DNA of 64,000 nucleotides from Ruegeria_C sp041537925 (GTDB lineage: Bacteria > Pseudomonadota > Alphaproteobacteria > Rhodobacterales > Rhodobacteraceae): positions 124,001 through 188,000 of the forward strand of contig NZ_JBGOSH010000004.1 of the NCBI RefSeq assembly GCF_041537925.1, read 5' to 3'. This document shows, piece after piece, positions 50,622 through 59,648 of the stretch; position 1 is the stretch's first letter, and every line of letters starts with the position of its first letter. The translations under genes and the position numbers were made by a program. The notes under the pieces are model-generated. The model ran no database searches. It was not told where the DNA came from and saw only the letters and a list, made by a program, of their open reading frames with translations.

Positions 50622-51800
50622 TTATTCCCCCGGCGCGTCAGAGGCGACGACGGCGTCAACCGCCACGCCGGGTCGGACCCGTTGCAGCCCTTCGACGATC
50701 ACGCTTTCGCCTTCGACAAGCCCTTCGGTCACGATAATGGCGGTATCGACCACATCCCCGGTCTGGATATAGCGCTGCTCGACCATCTGCTTGTTATTGA
50801 CCACCAGCACGAACTCGCCGCGCTGGTCACGTTGCAGCGCGGCCTGCGGGATCAGCACCTGCAAGGTCGGCTCCAGCGCCTGGATGCTGACATGCACGAA
50901 GGCTCCGTCCACCAGCAAGCGTGAGGTGTTCTCGAACTCGGCCCGGATGGTGATGGCCCCGGTCAGCGGGTCGATCTGATTGTCGACAAAGATGATATGC
51001 CCGGTTTCATCCAGCTTGGACCCGTTGGGCAATTCCACAAAAACATCCGGTTTCTGGTCCGAACTGGCCAACGTCGCGGTGGTTTCGCCGGATTGCTGCA
51101 GCACGTTGAGCAGCAGTTTCTCGTTGATGGCAAAGCTCACATAGATCGGTGCTTCGCGCACCAGCGAAACGAGGGGCGGCTTTGTGGGACCGACAATATC
51201 GCCGACGCTTGTGGTGACCCGGCCCAAACGCCCGGGAAAGGGGGCGGATATCTGGGTATAGCTCAGATCAAGCTCGGCCTGTTGGATCGCGGCTTTGGCG
51301 GATTTGATCTGCGCTTGGGCCTCAAGTTCATTTGCGCGCGCTATGTCGCGTTCCGAAACGGGCACCGCGTCACGCCGCAGCAATTCTTCCTTCCGCGCCA
51401 ATTCCAGCTTGGCCAGTTCCAGATTGGCCTCGGCCTTGTCCAGATCGGCATTGCGCGCCGCGAGCGTCGCCTCATAGAGGTCTGGTTCGATCTCGAAAAG
51501 CAGATCTCCCTTTTCGACATTTGCGCCATCTGCGACTTTTTGCGCTTCGAGAAAGCCGCTGACGCGCGCGATGATATCGACCTGATCGATCGCCTCGCCG
51601 CGGCCGATGAACACGGCCTCATCGGTGATTTCCTGCGAATAGGCCGCAGCGATGGACACTTTCGGCGGGGCCGGCTCGGCTTCCTGCGCGAGGGCAGGCG
51701 CAGTCCAAAGGGCGCCCGCTAGGGCGATCCCGGTCACGAAGGGCCGCAGCGCAAGCGGCGACCGGGCAGGAAAGGACAGGCAGGAGGAAAGCGGCGGCAT
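50622..51800 (-). CDS. RND efflux periplasmic adaptor (membrane fusion protein)
   Basis: A 392-residue adaptor of the AcrA/MexA family. A signal peptide (VTGIALAGALWTAPALAQE) is followed by the lipoyl-like half motifs (VDIIARVSGFLEAQKV and ISAPFPGRLGRV), a helical hairpin between (about 100-165, YEATLAARNADLDKAEANLE), a beta-barrel domain and a membrane-proximal domain. It bridges the RND pump and an outer-membrane channel. The ATG at 51800 is preferred over TTG at 51818 since ACGAGG lies just before it. No lipobox Cys is seen. It is divergent from the GlxA-type regulator, 197 bases away. Confidence 0.92.
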   Translation of the reverse strand: MPPLSSCLSFPARSPLALRPFVTGIALAGALWTAPALAQEAEPAPPKVSIAAAYSQEITDEAVFIGRGEAIDQVDIIARVSGFLEAQKVADGANVEKGDLLFEIEPDLYEATLAARNADLDKAEANLELAKLELARKEELLRRDAVPVSERDIARANELEAQAQIKSAKAAIQQAELDLSYTQISAPFPGRLGRVTTSVGDIVGPTKPPLVSLVREAPIYVSFAINEKLLLNVLQQSGETTATLASSDQKPDVFVELPNGSKLDETGHIIFVDNQIDPLTGAITIRAEFENTSRLLVDGAFVHVSIQALEPTLQVLIPQAALQRDQRGEFVLVVNNKQMVEQRYIQTGDVVDTAIIVTEGLVEGESVIVEGLQRVRPGVAVDAVVASDAPGE

Positions 51801-51997
51801 GCGAAGAGCCTCGTTCAAGTTTTAAAATTAGAGCCAGCGGTGCGATGTCGGATGCGGCATCCCGAGTCACTGGCATTCCACGCAGGATGGCCGCATTCCG
51901 GGAATATCTCAAGCGTCAGGTTCTCAGGCTAGATATTGGCGTCATTGCGTTTTTTGACTTTCTTGTCTTGTCGACGCGCGGTTACCCTGAGGTGGTT

Positions 51998-52972
51998 ATG
52001 GTTGGGAAGGCAGAGATGGTCGCTTCATCAGACCGGCTTTTCGTATTCGTTCTGGATGCGGGCTTCACGATGCAGGCATTCTCGTCGGCGGTCGAAGTCC
52101 TGCGCCTGCTGCATCGGGTCCGGCCTGAGGCAGGGCTGAGATACAAGGCGCTTGCCCTGACCGGTGCTCCGGTCAGGGCCTCGAACGGTTTTGCGTTGAT
52201 CCCCGATCTCGACCTGTCCGAGGTACCGCCACGTGCGACCCTGATTGTCGTTGCCGGAGCCGAGGCCAGCAAGGTGGCCGCACCTGCATTGGTAGCAAGG
52301 CTACGCGACTGGGCCCGGCGCGGGCATCCTATCTGGGGCATCTCCTCGGGCGTGGTGCGGCTGGCGCAGGCAGGATTGCTGACGGGCCGATCCGTCAGCG
52401 CCCATTGGGAGGATTTTGCCTATCTGCGGCAGGCATTTCCCGACATCGAGGTGACCACCGCGCTGTTCACCTATGACAGTCAGGTCGCGACCTGCGCGGG
52501 GGGCAGTGCGGCCAGCGATCTGATGCTGCATCTGGTGCGCTCTGAGTTTGGGTCGGAGACCGCTGACGAGATTGCCGCGCGGCTGGTCATCGACGCGGTG
52601 CGGGACGGGCGCGCGCCGCAACGGCGCAGTTCCGAGATGCAGTTCGAGACCGCCAATCACCTGGTCTTTGCCACGCTGCGTCAAATGCGGGCCAACCTGT
52701 TTGCGCCGCTGTCCATTGCCCGGATCGCAGGTGATCTGGGGATCTCCCAACGCCAGTTGGAGCGGCTTTTTGTTCAGGAATTCGACCAGTCACCTGGCCG
52801 CGTTTATGCGCAGTTGCGGCTTGAGGATGCGCGGCTGGATGTGCTGTCGGGTCGTCGCGACCTGACCGAGATCGCGCTGGACTACGGTTATAAGCCGGTG
52901 ACATTCTCTCGTGTATACAAACGGTTGTTCGGCGTTCTTCCATCGGATGATCGAAAGCGGGCAATGTCGTAG
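51998..52972 (+). CDS. GlxA-family transcriptional regulator (DJ-1/PfpI domain plus AraC HTH)
   Basis: A 324-residue regulator. Residues about 1-185 are a DJ-1/PfpI-like (GATase1) domain (VFVLDAGFTMQAFSSAVEVL, LIVVAGAEASKV, GISSGVVRLAQAGLL, VATCAGGSAASDLML). The usual nucleophile Cys position is occupied by Ser in SSGVV, common in GlxA proteins that sense and do not catalyse. The C-terminal AraC domain has two HTH units (IARIAGDLGISQRQLERLF; LTEIALDYGYKPVTFSRVYK). Related CdhR/GbdR/ArgR-type regulators respond to carnitine, betaine or amino acids. GAGGTGG lies before the chosen ATG; the ATG at 52016 is also possible. It likely controls the BKACE/aminotransferase pair downstream, or the pump upstream. 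Confidence 0.85.
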   Translation: MVGKAEMVASSDRLFVFVLDAGFTMQAFSSAVEVLRLLHRVRPEAGLRYKALALTGAPVRASNGFALIPDLDLSEVPPRATLIVVAGAEASKVAAPALVARLRDWARRGHPIWGISSGVVRLAQAGLLTGRSVSAHWEDFAYLRQAFPDIEVTTALFTYDSQVATCAGGSAASDLMLHLVRSEFGSETADEIAARLVIDAVRDGRAPQRRSSEMQFETANHLVFATLRQMRANLFAPLSIARIAGDLGISQRQLERLFVQEFDQSPGRVYAQLRLEDARLDVLSGRRDLTEIALDYGYKPVTFSRVYKRLFGVLPSDDRKRAMS

Positions 52973-53052
52973 TGCCGGGTCTTTGATGTCGGTTTCGCGC
53001 AGGCGTGACCCTACGTCATGACATAAGTGCTGGGAAACGGAGAATGCTGAAT

Positions 53053-53808
53053 ATGACCCGACCTCGCATCATGGTGGCCCCCAACGGGGCGCGTCGCGGA
53101 AAATCTGATCACCCCATCTTGCCCCTTACGCCGGATGAGATCGCGCATGCCGCCCGGACTTGCCGCGCGGCCGGGGCGGATGCGTTGCATCTGCATGTGC
53201 GCGACGCGGCTGGTCGACATTCGCTGGATGCCGGTCTGTATCGCGAGACTCTGGTCGCGCTGCAGGAGGTGGAGGGGCTGGAGTTGCAGGTAACTACCGA
53301 AGCCGCCGGGCGGTACGACCCACCGGAGCAATTTGCTTGCCTACAAGATCTTGCGCCGAGCTGGGCCAGCGTCTCGGTACGCGAAATCAACCGCAACTCC
53401 GAGATCGCGGAACCGCTCTACACGCTCTGTGCCGAACAGAGCACGCGAGTTCAGCATATCGTCTATGATGCGCAGGATCTGGCCTTGCTGCGATCCTGGC
53501 GCGATGCAGGAATCGTGCGGCCCGAACAGGATGAGGTGATCTGCGTGCTGGGCGCCTACAGTCCGGCGCGACACGGCCATCCTGATGAGCTTGCCGCGCT
53601 CCTGCCGGAAATGACGGGTTTGCGTTTCAGCCTCTGCGCCTTTGGGCCGCAGGAACAGAACTGCCTGATCGCTGCCGCGCAGGCAGGGGCCGCATATCTG
53701 CGGGTCGGGTTCGAAAACAACCTGCACGCGCCGGACGGATCGGAATGGCCTGACAATGCAGCTGCGGTCGCTGCATTGAAGGCCGAGTTGGAAAGGGTAC
53801 TCTCATGA
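53053..53808 (+). CDS. Beta-keto acid cleavage enzyme (BKACE, DUF849 family)
   Basis: A 251-residue TIM-barrel enzyme of the BKACE family (3-keto-5-aminohexanoate cleavage enzyme, Kce). The metal motif is ALHLHVRDAAGRHS, after an N-terminal VAPNGARRGKSDHP; later parts are VTTEAAGRYDPPEQ and RVGFENNLHAPDG. These enzymes use acetyl-CoA and a beta-keto acid to give acetoacetate and a new CoA ester. The protein is somewhat shorter than the usual 270-310 residues. The ATG at 53053 is preferred because GGAG lies ten bases before; the one at 53044 is too close to it. The stop overlaps the aminotransferase start by 4 bases, so both act probably in one pathway. Confidence 0.85.
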   Translation: MTRPRIMVAPNGARRGKSDHPILPLTPDEIAHAARTCRAAGADALHLHVRDAAGRHSLDAGLYRETLVALQEVEGLELQVTTEAAGRYDPPEQFACLQDLAPSWASVSVREINRNSEIAEPLYTLCAEQSTRVQHIVYDAQDLALLRSWRDAGIVRPEQDEVICVLGAYSPARHGHPDELAALLPEMTGLRFSLCAFGPQEQNCLIAAAQAGAAYLRVGFENNLHAPDGSEWPDNAAAVAALKAELERVLS

Positions 53809-55130
53809 GCCATGTCTTCCCGCGCCATTGCCGCGCGCAACTGCCCACCGCTGTGGCGGGCGAGGGTTGCTACCTGATCGACGCGCAGGGCAAGCGATAT
53901 TTCGATGCCTCGGGCGGCGCGGCGGTCTCTTGTCTGGGGCACTCCAATGCGCGAGTGCGGCAGGCGGTAAAGGATCAGGTGGATCAACTGGCCTTTGCCC
54001 ATACCGGCTTCTTCACCTCCGAGCCTGCGGAGCAACTGGCCGATCTGCTGATCGCGCATGCGCCTGAAGGCATCGAACGGGTCTATTTCGTTTCCGGCGG
54101 TTCCGAGGCAGTGGAATCCGCGATCAAGCTGGCCCGGCAATACTACCTTGAAATCGGGCAGCCCGAACGGTGCAATCTGATCGCGCGGCGTCAGAGCTAC
54201 CATGGCAATACGTTGGGCGCACTGGCAGCGGGCGGCAACACGTGGCGGCGGCAGCAATTCGATCCACTGCTGATCGGGGTCAGCCATATTGCGCCCTGTT
54301 ACGAATATGCCGAACGTCGCGAGGCTGAGACACCAGCCGAATACGGACGCCGTGTCGCGGATGAGCTTGAGGCGGAGATTCTGCGCCTCGGACCCGAAAC
54401 TGTCATGGCATTCATTGCCGAGCCGGTCGTGGGCGCAACCCTGGGCGCGGTGCCGGCGGTCGAGGGGTATTTCGCACGTATCCGTGAGATATGTGATGCT
54501 TATGGCGTGCTTTTGATCCTTGATGAGGTGATGTGCGGCATGGGCCGGACCGGGCATCTCTTTGCCTGCAATGGTGACGGCGTGCGGCCCGACATCCTGA
54601 CCATCGCCAAGGGCCTTGGGGCCGGTTACCAGCCCATCGGGGCGATGTTGTGCTCGGCGCAGATCTATCAGGCGATTGCAGACGGGTCGGGCTTTTTTCA
54701 GCACGGTCACACCTATATCGGCCACCCGGTCGCCACAGCTGCCGGGCATGCAGTGCTCTCCGAGATGCTGGAGCGGGACCTGATGCCGCAGGTGCAAGAG
54801 CGCGGCACTCAGCTTGATGCCGCCCTGCGCGACCGGTTGGGCCAGAACCCGCATGTTGGCGACATAAGGGGGCGCGGGTTGTTCCGCGGCGTGGAACTCG
54901 TGCAGGACCGTGCCGACAAGACACCGTTCGATCCGGCGCTGGGCACGGCAGGCAAGCTGAAGGCGGCGGCAATGGCGCAAGGGCTGATCTGCTACCCGAT
55001 GCCGGGCACTCGCGACGGCAGGCAAGGCGATCATGTCTTGCTGGCACCGCCCTTTGTGATGGCCGAGAGCGACGCGGGCCTGATCGCCGACCGGCTGTCT
55101 GCGGCGATCGACCAGGTTCTAGACATGTAG
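53805..55130 (+). CDS. Class III PLP-dependent aminotransferase
   Basis: A 441-residue omega-type aminotransferase. Marks are YFDASGGAAVSCLGHSNARV, VYFVSGGSEAVESAIKLARQ (PLP phosphate), RRQSYHGNTLGALA, EPVVGATLGAVP, LILDEVMCGMGRTGHLFA (PLP Asp), and the catalytic Lys in LTIAKGLGAGYQPIG. It removes an amino group from an amine or a beta-/omega-amino acid using pyruvate or 2-oxoglutarate. With the BKACE enzyme next to it, a beta-amino acid substrate giving a beta-keto acid is attractive. The ATG overlaps the BKACE stop. A hairpin 12 bases after the stop may end the unit. Confidence 0.9.
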   Translation: MSHVFPRHCRAQLPTAVAGEGCYLIDAQGKRYFDASGGAAVSCLGHSNARVRQAVKDQVDQLAFAHTGFFTSEPAEQLADLLIAHAPEGIERVYFVSGGSEAVESAIKLARQYYLEIGQPERCNLIARRQSYHGNTLGALAAGGNTWRRQQFDPLLIGVSHIAPCYEYAERREAETPAEYGRRVADELEAEILRLGPETVMAFIAEPVVGATLGAVPAVEGYFARIREICDAYGVLLILDEVMCGMGRTGHLFACNGDGVRPDILTIAKGLGAGYQPIGAMLCSAQIYQAIADGSGFFQHGHTYIGHPVATAAGHAVLSEMLERDLMPQVQERGTQLDAALRDRLGQNPHVGDIRGRGLFRGVELVQDRADKTPFDPALGTAGKLKAAAMAQGLICYPMPGTRDGRQGDHVLLAPPFVMAESDAGLIADRLSAAIDQVLDM

Positions 55131-55142
55131 GTCAGCCACCGG

Positions 55143-55168
55143 GACAAGGCGCTTCGAGACGCCTTGTC
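55143..55168. terminator. Hairpin between convergent aminotransferase and metG genes
   Basis: A perfect 9-base stem (GACAAGGCG at 55143-55151 with CGCCTTGTC at 55160-55168) and an 8-base loop. No good T-run follows on either strand (ATCTTTG on plus), so it may be a weak or factor-dependent terminator for both convergent units. Confidence 0.5.
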
Positions 55169-55194
55169 ATCTTTGCCCATCTTGACGTTGGTTG

Positions 55195-56913
55195 TTAGTC
55201 GCGCGTCCCAGCGAAGCGGGTCTCCCAATCCTCGCGCTGCTCGTCGGTGACCTTTGCAAAGAGAACCTCGGGCACAGCAAAGCCGTGACCTGGCTCCAGC
55301 ATCGACAGGCTGGCGGCCACATCTTCGGGCCATGCAGTGTCGCTGACGCCCATGGCCTCAAGCATCCGCGCTGAGGCGAAGGGGATGAACGGCGCGCTGA
55401 GCACCGCATAAAGCCGGATCAGGTTCAGGCCCAGACGCACTTGTGCCGCGGCCTTTTCTGGGTCGGTCTTGAAGGCCGCCCATGGCGCGGCGCTTTGCAG
55501 GTATTCGTTGCCCGCGACCCAGATCGCCCGCAGTTCCTGCGCCGATTTGCGGACTTCCATCGCTTCCATATGGCTCTCATAGGCCCGCACGCGAGTGGTC
55601 AGGTCGGCGATCAGCGCCTGTTCCTGTTCTCCATAAGCGCCGCCCGCGGGAACCTCTTCGCCAAACTTCGAGCGGCAGAACTTGGTGATCCGGCTGACGA
55701 AATTGCCCAAAACGTCGGCCAGGTCCTTGTTCACCGATTGCTGGAAGTTCTCCCAGGTGAACTCGCTGTCGCTGCTCTCTGGCGCATGGCTCAGCAGCCA
55801 CCAGCGCCAGTAATCCGCCGGCAGGATCTCCAGCGCCTGATCCATGAAGACACCACGGCCCTGCGAGGTCGAGAACTGGCCGCCATCATAGTTCAGATAG
55901 TTGAAGGATTTCAGGTGATCGACCATCTTCCACGGCTCGCCCGAGCCCAGAATGGTCGCCGGGAAGCTGAGCGTGTGGAAGGGCACGTTGTCCTTGCCCA
56001 TGAACTGGACATAGCGCACGTCCTCGGCGCCCTTGTCGGTGCGCCACCAGCGTTCCCACTCTGCGTCCGATTTGCCGTTGGCCTCGGCCCATTCCGCAGC
56101 GCAGGCGATGTACTCGATGGGAGCGTCGAACCAGACATAAAAGACTTTGCCTTCCATTCCCGGCCAGTCCTGATCACCTTTCTTGACCGGAATACCCCAG
56201 TCCAGATCACGGGTGATGCCCCGATCCTGCAGCCCGTCGCCGTCATGCAGCCACTTCTTGGCGATGGAGGTGGTCAGCACCGGCCAGTCGGACTTGCTGT
56301 CGATCCACTTGTCCAACTGTTCGCTCATCGCGGATTGCCGCAGGTAGAGATGCTTGGTCTCGCGCACCTCCAGATCGGTCGAGCCGCTGATTGCGCTGCG
56401 CGGTTCGATCAGATCGGTCGGGTCCAACTGCTTGGTGCAATTCTCGCATTGATCGCCGCGCGCGCGCTCATAGCCGCAATTGGGGCAGGTGCCCTCGATA
56501 TAGCGGTCCGGCAGAAACCGGCCATCGGCGTTGGAATAGACCTGTTTCTCGGTCACTTCGCGGATCAGCCCGGCATCGGCCAGACGGCCCGCGAAATGCT
56601 GGGTCAGGTGATGGTTCTGCGGACTGGAAGAGCGACCGAAATGGTCGAAACTCAGGCCGAACCGCTGGGCGATTTCCGACTGAACCCCATACATCCGGGC
56701 GCAATATTCTGCCACTGGCTGACCGGCCTTGGCTGCAGCCAGTTCGGCGGGGGTGCCATGTTCGTCGGTGGCGCAGAGGAACATGACCTCGTTGCCCCGG
56801 CCACGCAGGTAGCGCGCATAAAGATCGGCGGGCAATTGCGAGCCGATCAGATTGCCGAGGTGCTTGATCCCGTTGATATAGGGGATCGCCGAGGTGATGA
56901 GGATTCGTGCCAT
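55195..56913 (-). CDS. metG: Methionine-tRNA ligase
   Basis: A 572-residue class I synthetase charging tRNA-Met. It begins MARILITSAIPYINGIKHLG with the HIGH-type site as HLGN. The zinc knuckle is CPNCGYERARGDQCENC (about 144-160). The KMSKS loop is replaced by QFSTSQGRGV (near 345), a variant I recall from alphaproteobacterial MetG of this length, where FSTS replaces MSKS. The anticodon-binding helical domain follows; the C-terminal EMAP-type tRNA-binding domain of E. coli MetG is absent. The start ATG is preceded by no clear SD but is at the standard N-terminus. A 256-base region separates it from the divergent yqiJ-like gene. Confidence 0.95.
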   Translation of the reverse strand: MARILITSAIPYINGIKHLGNLIGSQLPADLYARYLRGRGNEVMFLCATDEHGTPAELAAAKAGQPVAEYCARMYGVQSEIAQRFGLSFDHFGRSSSPQNHHLTQHFAGRLADAGLIREVTEKQVYSNADGRFLPDRYIEGTCPNCGYERARGDQCENCTKQLDPTDLIEPRSAISGSTDLEVRETKHLYLRQSAMSEQLDKWIDSKSDWPVLTTSIAKKWLHDGDGLQDRGITRDLDWGIPVKKGDQDWPGMEGKVFYVWFDAPIEYIACAAEWAEANGKSDAEWERWWRTDKGAEDVRYVQFMGKDNVPFHTLSFPATILGSGEPWKMVDHLKSFNYLNYDGGQFSTSQGRGVFMDQALEILPADYWRWWLLSHAPESSDSEFTWENFQQSVNKDLADVLGNFVSRITKFCRSKFGEEVPAGGAYGEQEQALIADLTTRVRAYESHMEAMEVRKSAQELRAIWVAGNEYLQSAAPWAAFKTDPEKAAAQVRLGLNLIRLYAVLSAPFIPFASARMLEAMGVSDTAWPEDVAASLSMLEPGHGFAVPEVLFAKVTDEQREDWETRFAGTRD

Positions 56914-57169
56914 GTACCCGTCCGCGTGTCTGTCTGCGCGCCCGTCTACCCCATGTGGCGCGGCAGCAAAAGGGCAGCTGTTGCCGCCTTGCCATTTTGC
57001 GGTGACGTGGCGACATTACTTTGCCTTTCAACGCGCATTCGCGTTGCGCTGCGATTTGACCTCTGCATACCCTCCGGTTGACTAATGACCTCACGGGTTC
57101 TTGAAAATCGGGAATAACTCCCCATATGAATGTATACTACCGCATACAAAAAATGAGGGACATCCATTG

Positions 57170-57892
57170 ATGTTTGACTTCCTGCTCGAGGGCGCATTTG
57201 CGCCCTTTACGTTGGCGCTTGCCTTGCTTTTGGGCCTGCTGGTTTTGGAACTGGTGGCCCTGATGGTTGGCGGCAGCCTGATGGCGGGCGAGGGCGAGGT
57301 TGATCTGGATGTTGGTGAGGTGCCGGATCTTGACGGGTTCGACCTCGACATTGACGCTGATCTGGATGTCGATATTGATCTCGACCCGGTTGATCTGGCC
57401 GAGGCCGAACTGGAGGTACCCGCTGCCGAAGCGGTCGGCCCGGCAAGCTGGCTGGGATTGGGCAAGATGCCCACGATGATCTGGCTTGCCACTCTGCTGA
57501 TGGGCTTCGGCCTCAGCGGCATGGGTCTGCAACTTGCCCTGCGCGATCTCATTGGTCTCAACTTGCCCGGCTGGCTGGCTGCGATCCCAGCTGCCGCCTT
57601 TGGCATCTGGTTCGCGCGCGGCTTTGGCGCGGTCTTTGCCCGGCTACTGCCGCGCACCGAGACCGAGGCGACATCCGTTCGCCGCCTGTCCCGCCGCCGT
57701 GGTGTCATCACGCAGGGCACCGCCAGCAAAGGCCGCCCGGCCGAGGTCCGCGTCACCGACCGCTTCGGCAATGCGCATTACCTGCGCGCCGAGCCGATGC
57801 GCGATGGCGAGAGCCTATCGCAAGGCACCGAAGTTCTGGTGCTGCGCGACAGGCGCAGCGGTGATTTCGTCCTGATCGGCATGTCCGAATAA
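57170..57892 (+). CDS. yqiJ: YqiJ-like membrane protein with OB-fold (NfeD-related)
   Basis: A 240-residue inner-membrane protein. An N-terminal TM (about 12-38) is followed by an acidic segment (about 43-88) with many Asp in a near-alternating pattern (DLDGFDLDIDADLDVDIDLD), two TM segments (about 103-155), and a C-terminal OB-fold-like domain (about 175-240, GVITQGTASKGRPAEVRVTD; GTEVLVLRDRRSGDFVLIG). This is the layout of YqiJ/YuaF proteins that work with a flotillin in membrane microdomains; the flotillin gene is 33 bases downstream. GAGGGA lies 9 bases before the ATG. The Asp run is longer than I expect for the family and could bind cations. Confidence 0.85.
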   Translation: MFDFLLEGAFAPFTLALALLLGLLVLELVALMVGGSLMAGEGEVDLDVGEVPDLDGFDLDIDADLDVDIDLDPVDLAEAELEVPAAEAVGPASWLGLGKMPTMIWLATLLMGFGLSGMGLQLALRDLIGLNLPGWLAAIPAAAFGIWFARGFGAVFARLLPRTETEATSVRRLSRRRGVITQGTASKGRPAEVRVTDRFGNAHYLRAEPMRDGESLSQGTEVLVLRDRRSGDFVLIGMSE

Positions 57893-57925
57893 CTCAATTC
57901 AAAACTCTAAAAAGGAGACGTATTT

Positions 57926-59602
57926 ATGGAATTTCAATTCCTTTTGATATCCGTGGTCACCGTCCTGGTGTTCCTGTTGTTCATCGGCCTTGTCCTAGGC
58001 CGGTTGTACCGCCGCGCCACCCGCGAGGTGAGCCTGGTCAAGACCGGTGCCGGAGGAAAAAAAGTGATCATGGATGGCGGTACAATCGTCGTGCCGCTGC
58101 TGCATGAGGTCAGCCCCGTGAACATGAAGACCCTGCGCCTTGAGGTGCAACGTAGTGGCGAGGCGGCCCTGATTACCCAAGACCGGATGCGGGTTGATGT
58201 GGGTGTGGAATTCTACGTCTCGGTCATGGCCACCGACGAAGGCATCGCACGCGCCGCGCAAACGCTGGGCAGCCGCACATTCGACGTGGAACTGCTGCGC
58301 GAGATGATCGAAGGCAAGCTGATCGACGGTCTGCGCGCCGTGGCCGCGCAGATGACCATGGACGGGCTGCATGAAAACCGCGCCGACTTTGTGCAAGAGG
58401 TGCAGAATGCGGTCTCTGAAGATCTGTTGAAAAACGGCCTGTCGCTGGAATCGGTCTCGCTGACCGCGCTCGACCAGACGCCGTTCGAGGCGCTGGATGA
58501 AAACAACGCGTTCAACGCCGTTGGTATGCGCAAGCTGGCCGAGGTGATTGCCACTTCGAAGAAAGAGCGCGCGCAGATTGATGCCGATGCCGAGGTCGAA
58601 GTGCGACGCGCCGCCATGGAAGCGCAACGCCAGAAACTGCTGATCGAGCAGGACGAAGAGCAGGCGCGCATTGCTCAGGTTGAAAAGGTCGAAACACTGC
58701 GGGTTGCGCAGGAAGCGGAGATCGCCGCCCGGACGGAGGACTCGGTGCGCGAAACCGAACGCGCGCGGATTGCCCGTGAGGAAGCCATCCGCGCAGCCGA
58801 GATCGAACGCGAGCGCAAGATCCGCGATGCCGAGATATCCAAGGAACGTGAGTTGGAAGTGGCCGAGCAGGAGCGTCAGATCATCATCGCGCAGAAATCC
58901 GAAGAGGAAAGCCGCGCCCGTGCCTCTGCCGATCTGGCCCGCGCCGAAGCGACCAAGGCGACCGAAGCGGTTGTAACCGCTCGTCAGGTGGCCGAAGCCG
59001 AACGTCAAAAGCAGATCGTGCTGATCGAAGCCACCCGTGAGGCCGAGCGTCAGGCAACCGCGATCCGTCTGGCAGCCGAGGCCGCCAAGGACGCCGCCGC
59101 CGATCACGCCGCCGCCCGCCGCGAAGAGGCGCAGGCCGAGGCCGACGCGCTCAATATTCGGGCCGAGGCCAAGAAGAACGACATGCTGGCCGAAGCCGAA
59201 GGCAAACGCGCGATTGTCGAAGCCGAGAATGTGCTGTCGCCGGAACTGATCCGCATGAAGGTCGATATGGCCCGGATCGACACCATGCCCGAGATCATCA
59301 CCCAGATGGTCAAACCTGCCGAAAAGATCGACTCGATCAAGATCCATCAGGTCAGCGGCATCGGTGGGGCAGGGACGCCGGGAACGGCGGCCAATGGCGA
59401 TAAGCCGGTGGTGAACCAGGCGCTTGATTCCATCATGGGCATGGCGGTGCAGATGCCCGCGCTCAAGAAACTGGGCGAGGAGTTGGGCCTGTCGATGGAA
59501 AACGGTGTCGGTGGCCTTGCCAATGGCGCGCTGATTGCACCCGAAGAGGTGCAGGCAGCGGAGACCGAGGTGGAAACCGACGACGACCGCGTCGAGCATT
59601 AA
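57926..59602 (+). CDS. yqiK: Flotillin-family protein (YqiK/YuaG type)
   Basis: A 558-residue protein. One N-terminal TM (about 7-28, LLISVVTVLVFLLFIGLVLG) is followed by an SPFH/PHB domain (about 35-215) and a very long Ala/Glu-rich coiled coil (about 215-430, repeats such as REAERQ, AEAEGKRAIVEAEN). The C-terminal part resembles other flotillins (DSIMGMAVQMPALKKLGEEL). It probably forms oligomeric platforms in the inner membrane together with the YqiJ-like protein. GGAGACG lies 7-13 bases before the ATG. A strong hairpin follows the gene. The long antisense frame on the other strand is a composition artefact. Confidence 0.93.
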   Translation: MEFQFLLISVVTVLVFLLFIGLVLGRLYRRATREVSLVKTGAGGKKVIMDGGTIVVPLLHEVSPVNMKTLRLEVQRSGEAALITQDRMRVDVGVEFYVSVMATDEGIARAAQTLGSRTFDVELLREMIEGKLIDGLRAVAAQMTMDGLHENRADFVQEVQNAVSEDLLKNGLSLESVSLTALDQTPFEALDENNAFNAVGMRKLAEVIATSKKERAQIDADAEVEVRRAAMEAQRQKLLIEQDEEQARIAQVEKVETLRVAQEAEIAARTEDSVRETERARIAREEAIRAAEIERERKIRDAEISKERELEVAEQERQIIIAQKSEEESRARASADLARAEATKATEAVVTARQVAEAERQKQIVLIEATREAERQATAIRLAAEAAKDAAADHAAARREEAQAEADALNIRAEAKKNDMLAEAEGKRAIVEAENVLSPELIRMKVDMARIDTMPEIITQMVKPAEKIDSIKIHQVSGIGGAGTPGTAANGDKPVVNQALDSIMGMAVQMPALKKLGEELGLSMENGVGGLANGALIAPEEVQAAETEVETDDDRVEH

Positions 59603-59620
59603 GTCGAAGATCAAAACAGG

Positions 59621-59648
59621 AAAGGGGCCGGGTTTCCGGCCCCTTTTT
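59621..59648 (+). terminator. Rho-independent terminator after the flotillin gene
   Basis: An 11-base perfect stem (AAAGGGGCCGG at 59621-59631 with CCGGCCCCTTT at 59636-59646), four-base loop and T-run to 59648. The A-run on the left makes it work for the convergent cupin gene as well, whose stop codon lies in the T-run. Confidence 0.88.

Noticed and set aside
53556..55034. Open frame of 492 codons on the minus strand opposite the BKACE and aminotransferase genes
   Set aside because: The plus-strand genes have complete family motifs and overlap correctly; the antisense frame crosses both genes and shows no domain.
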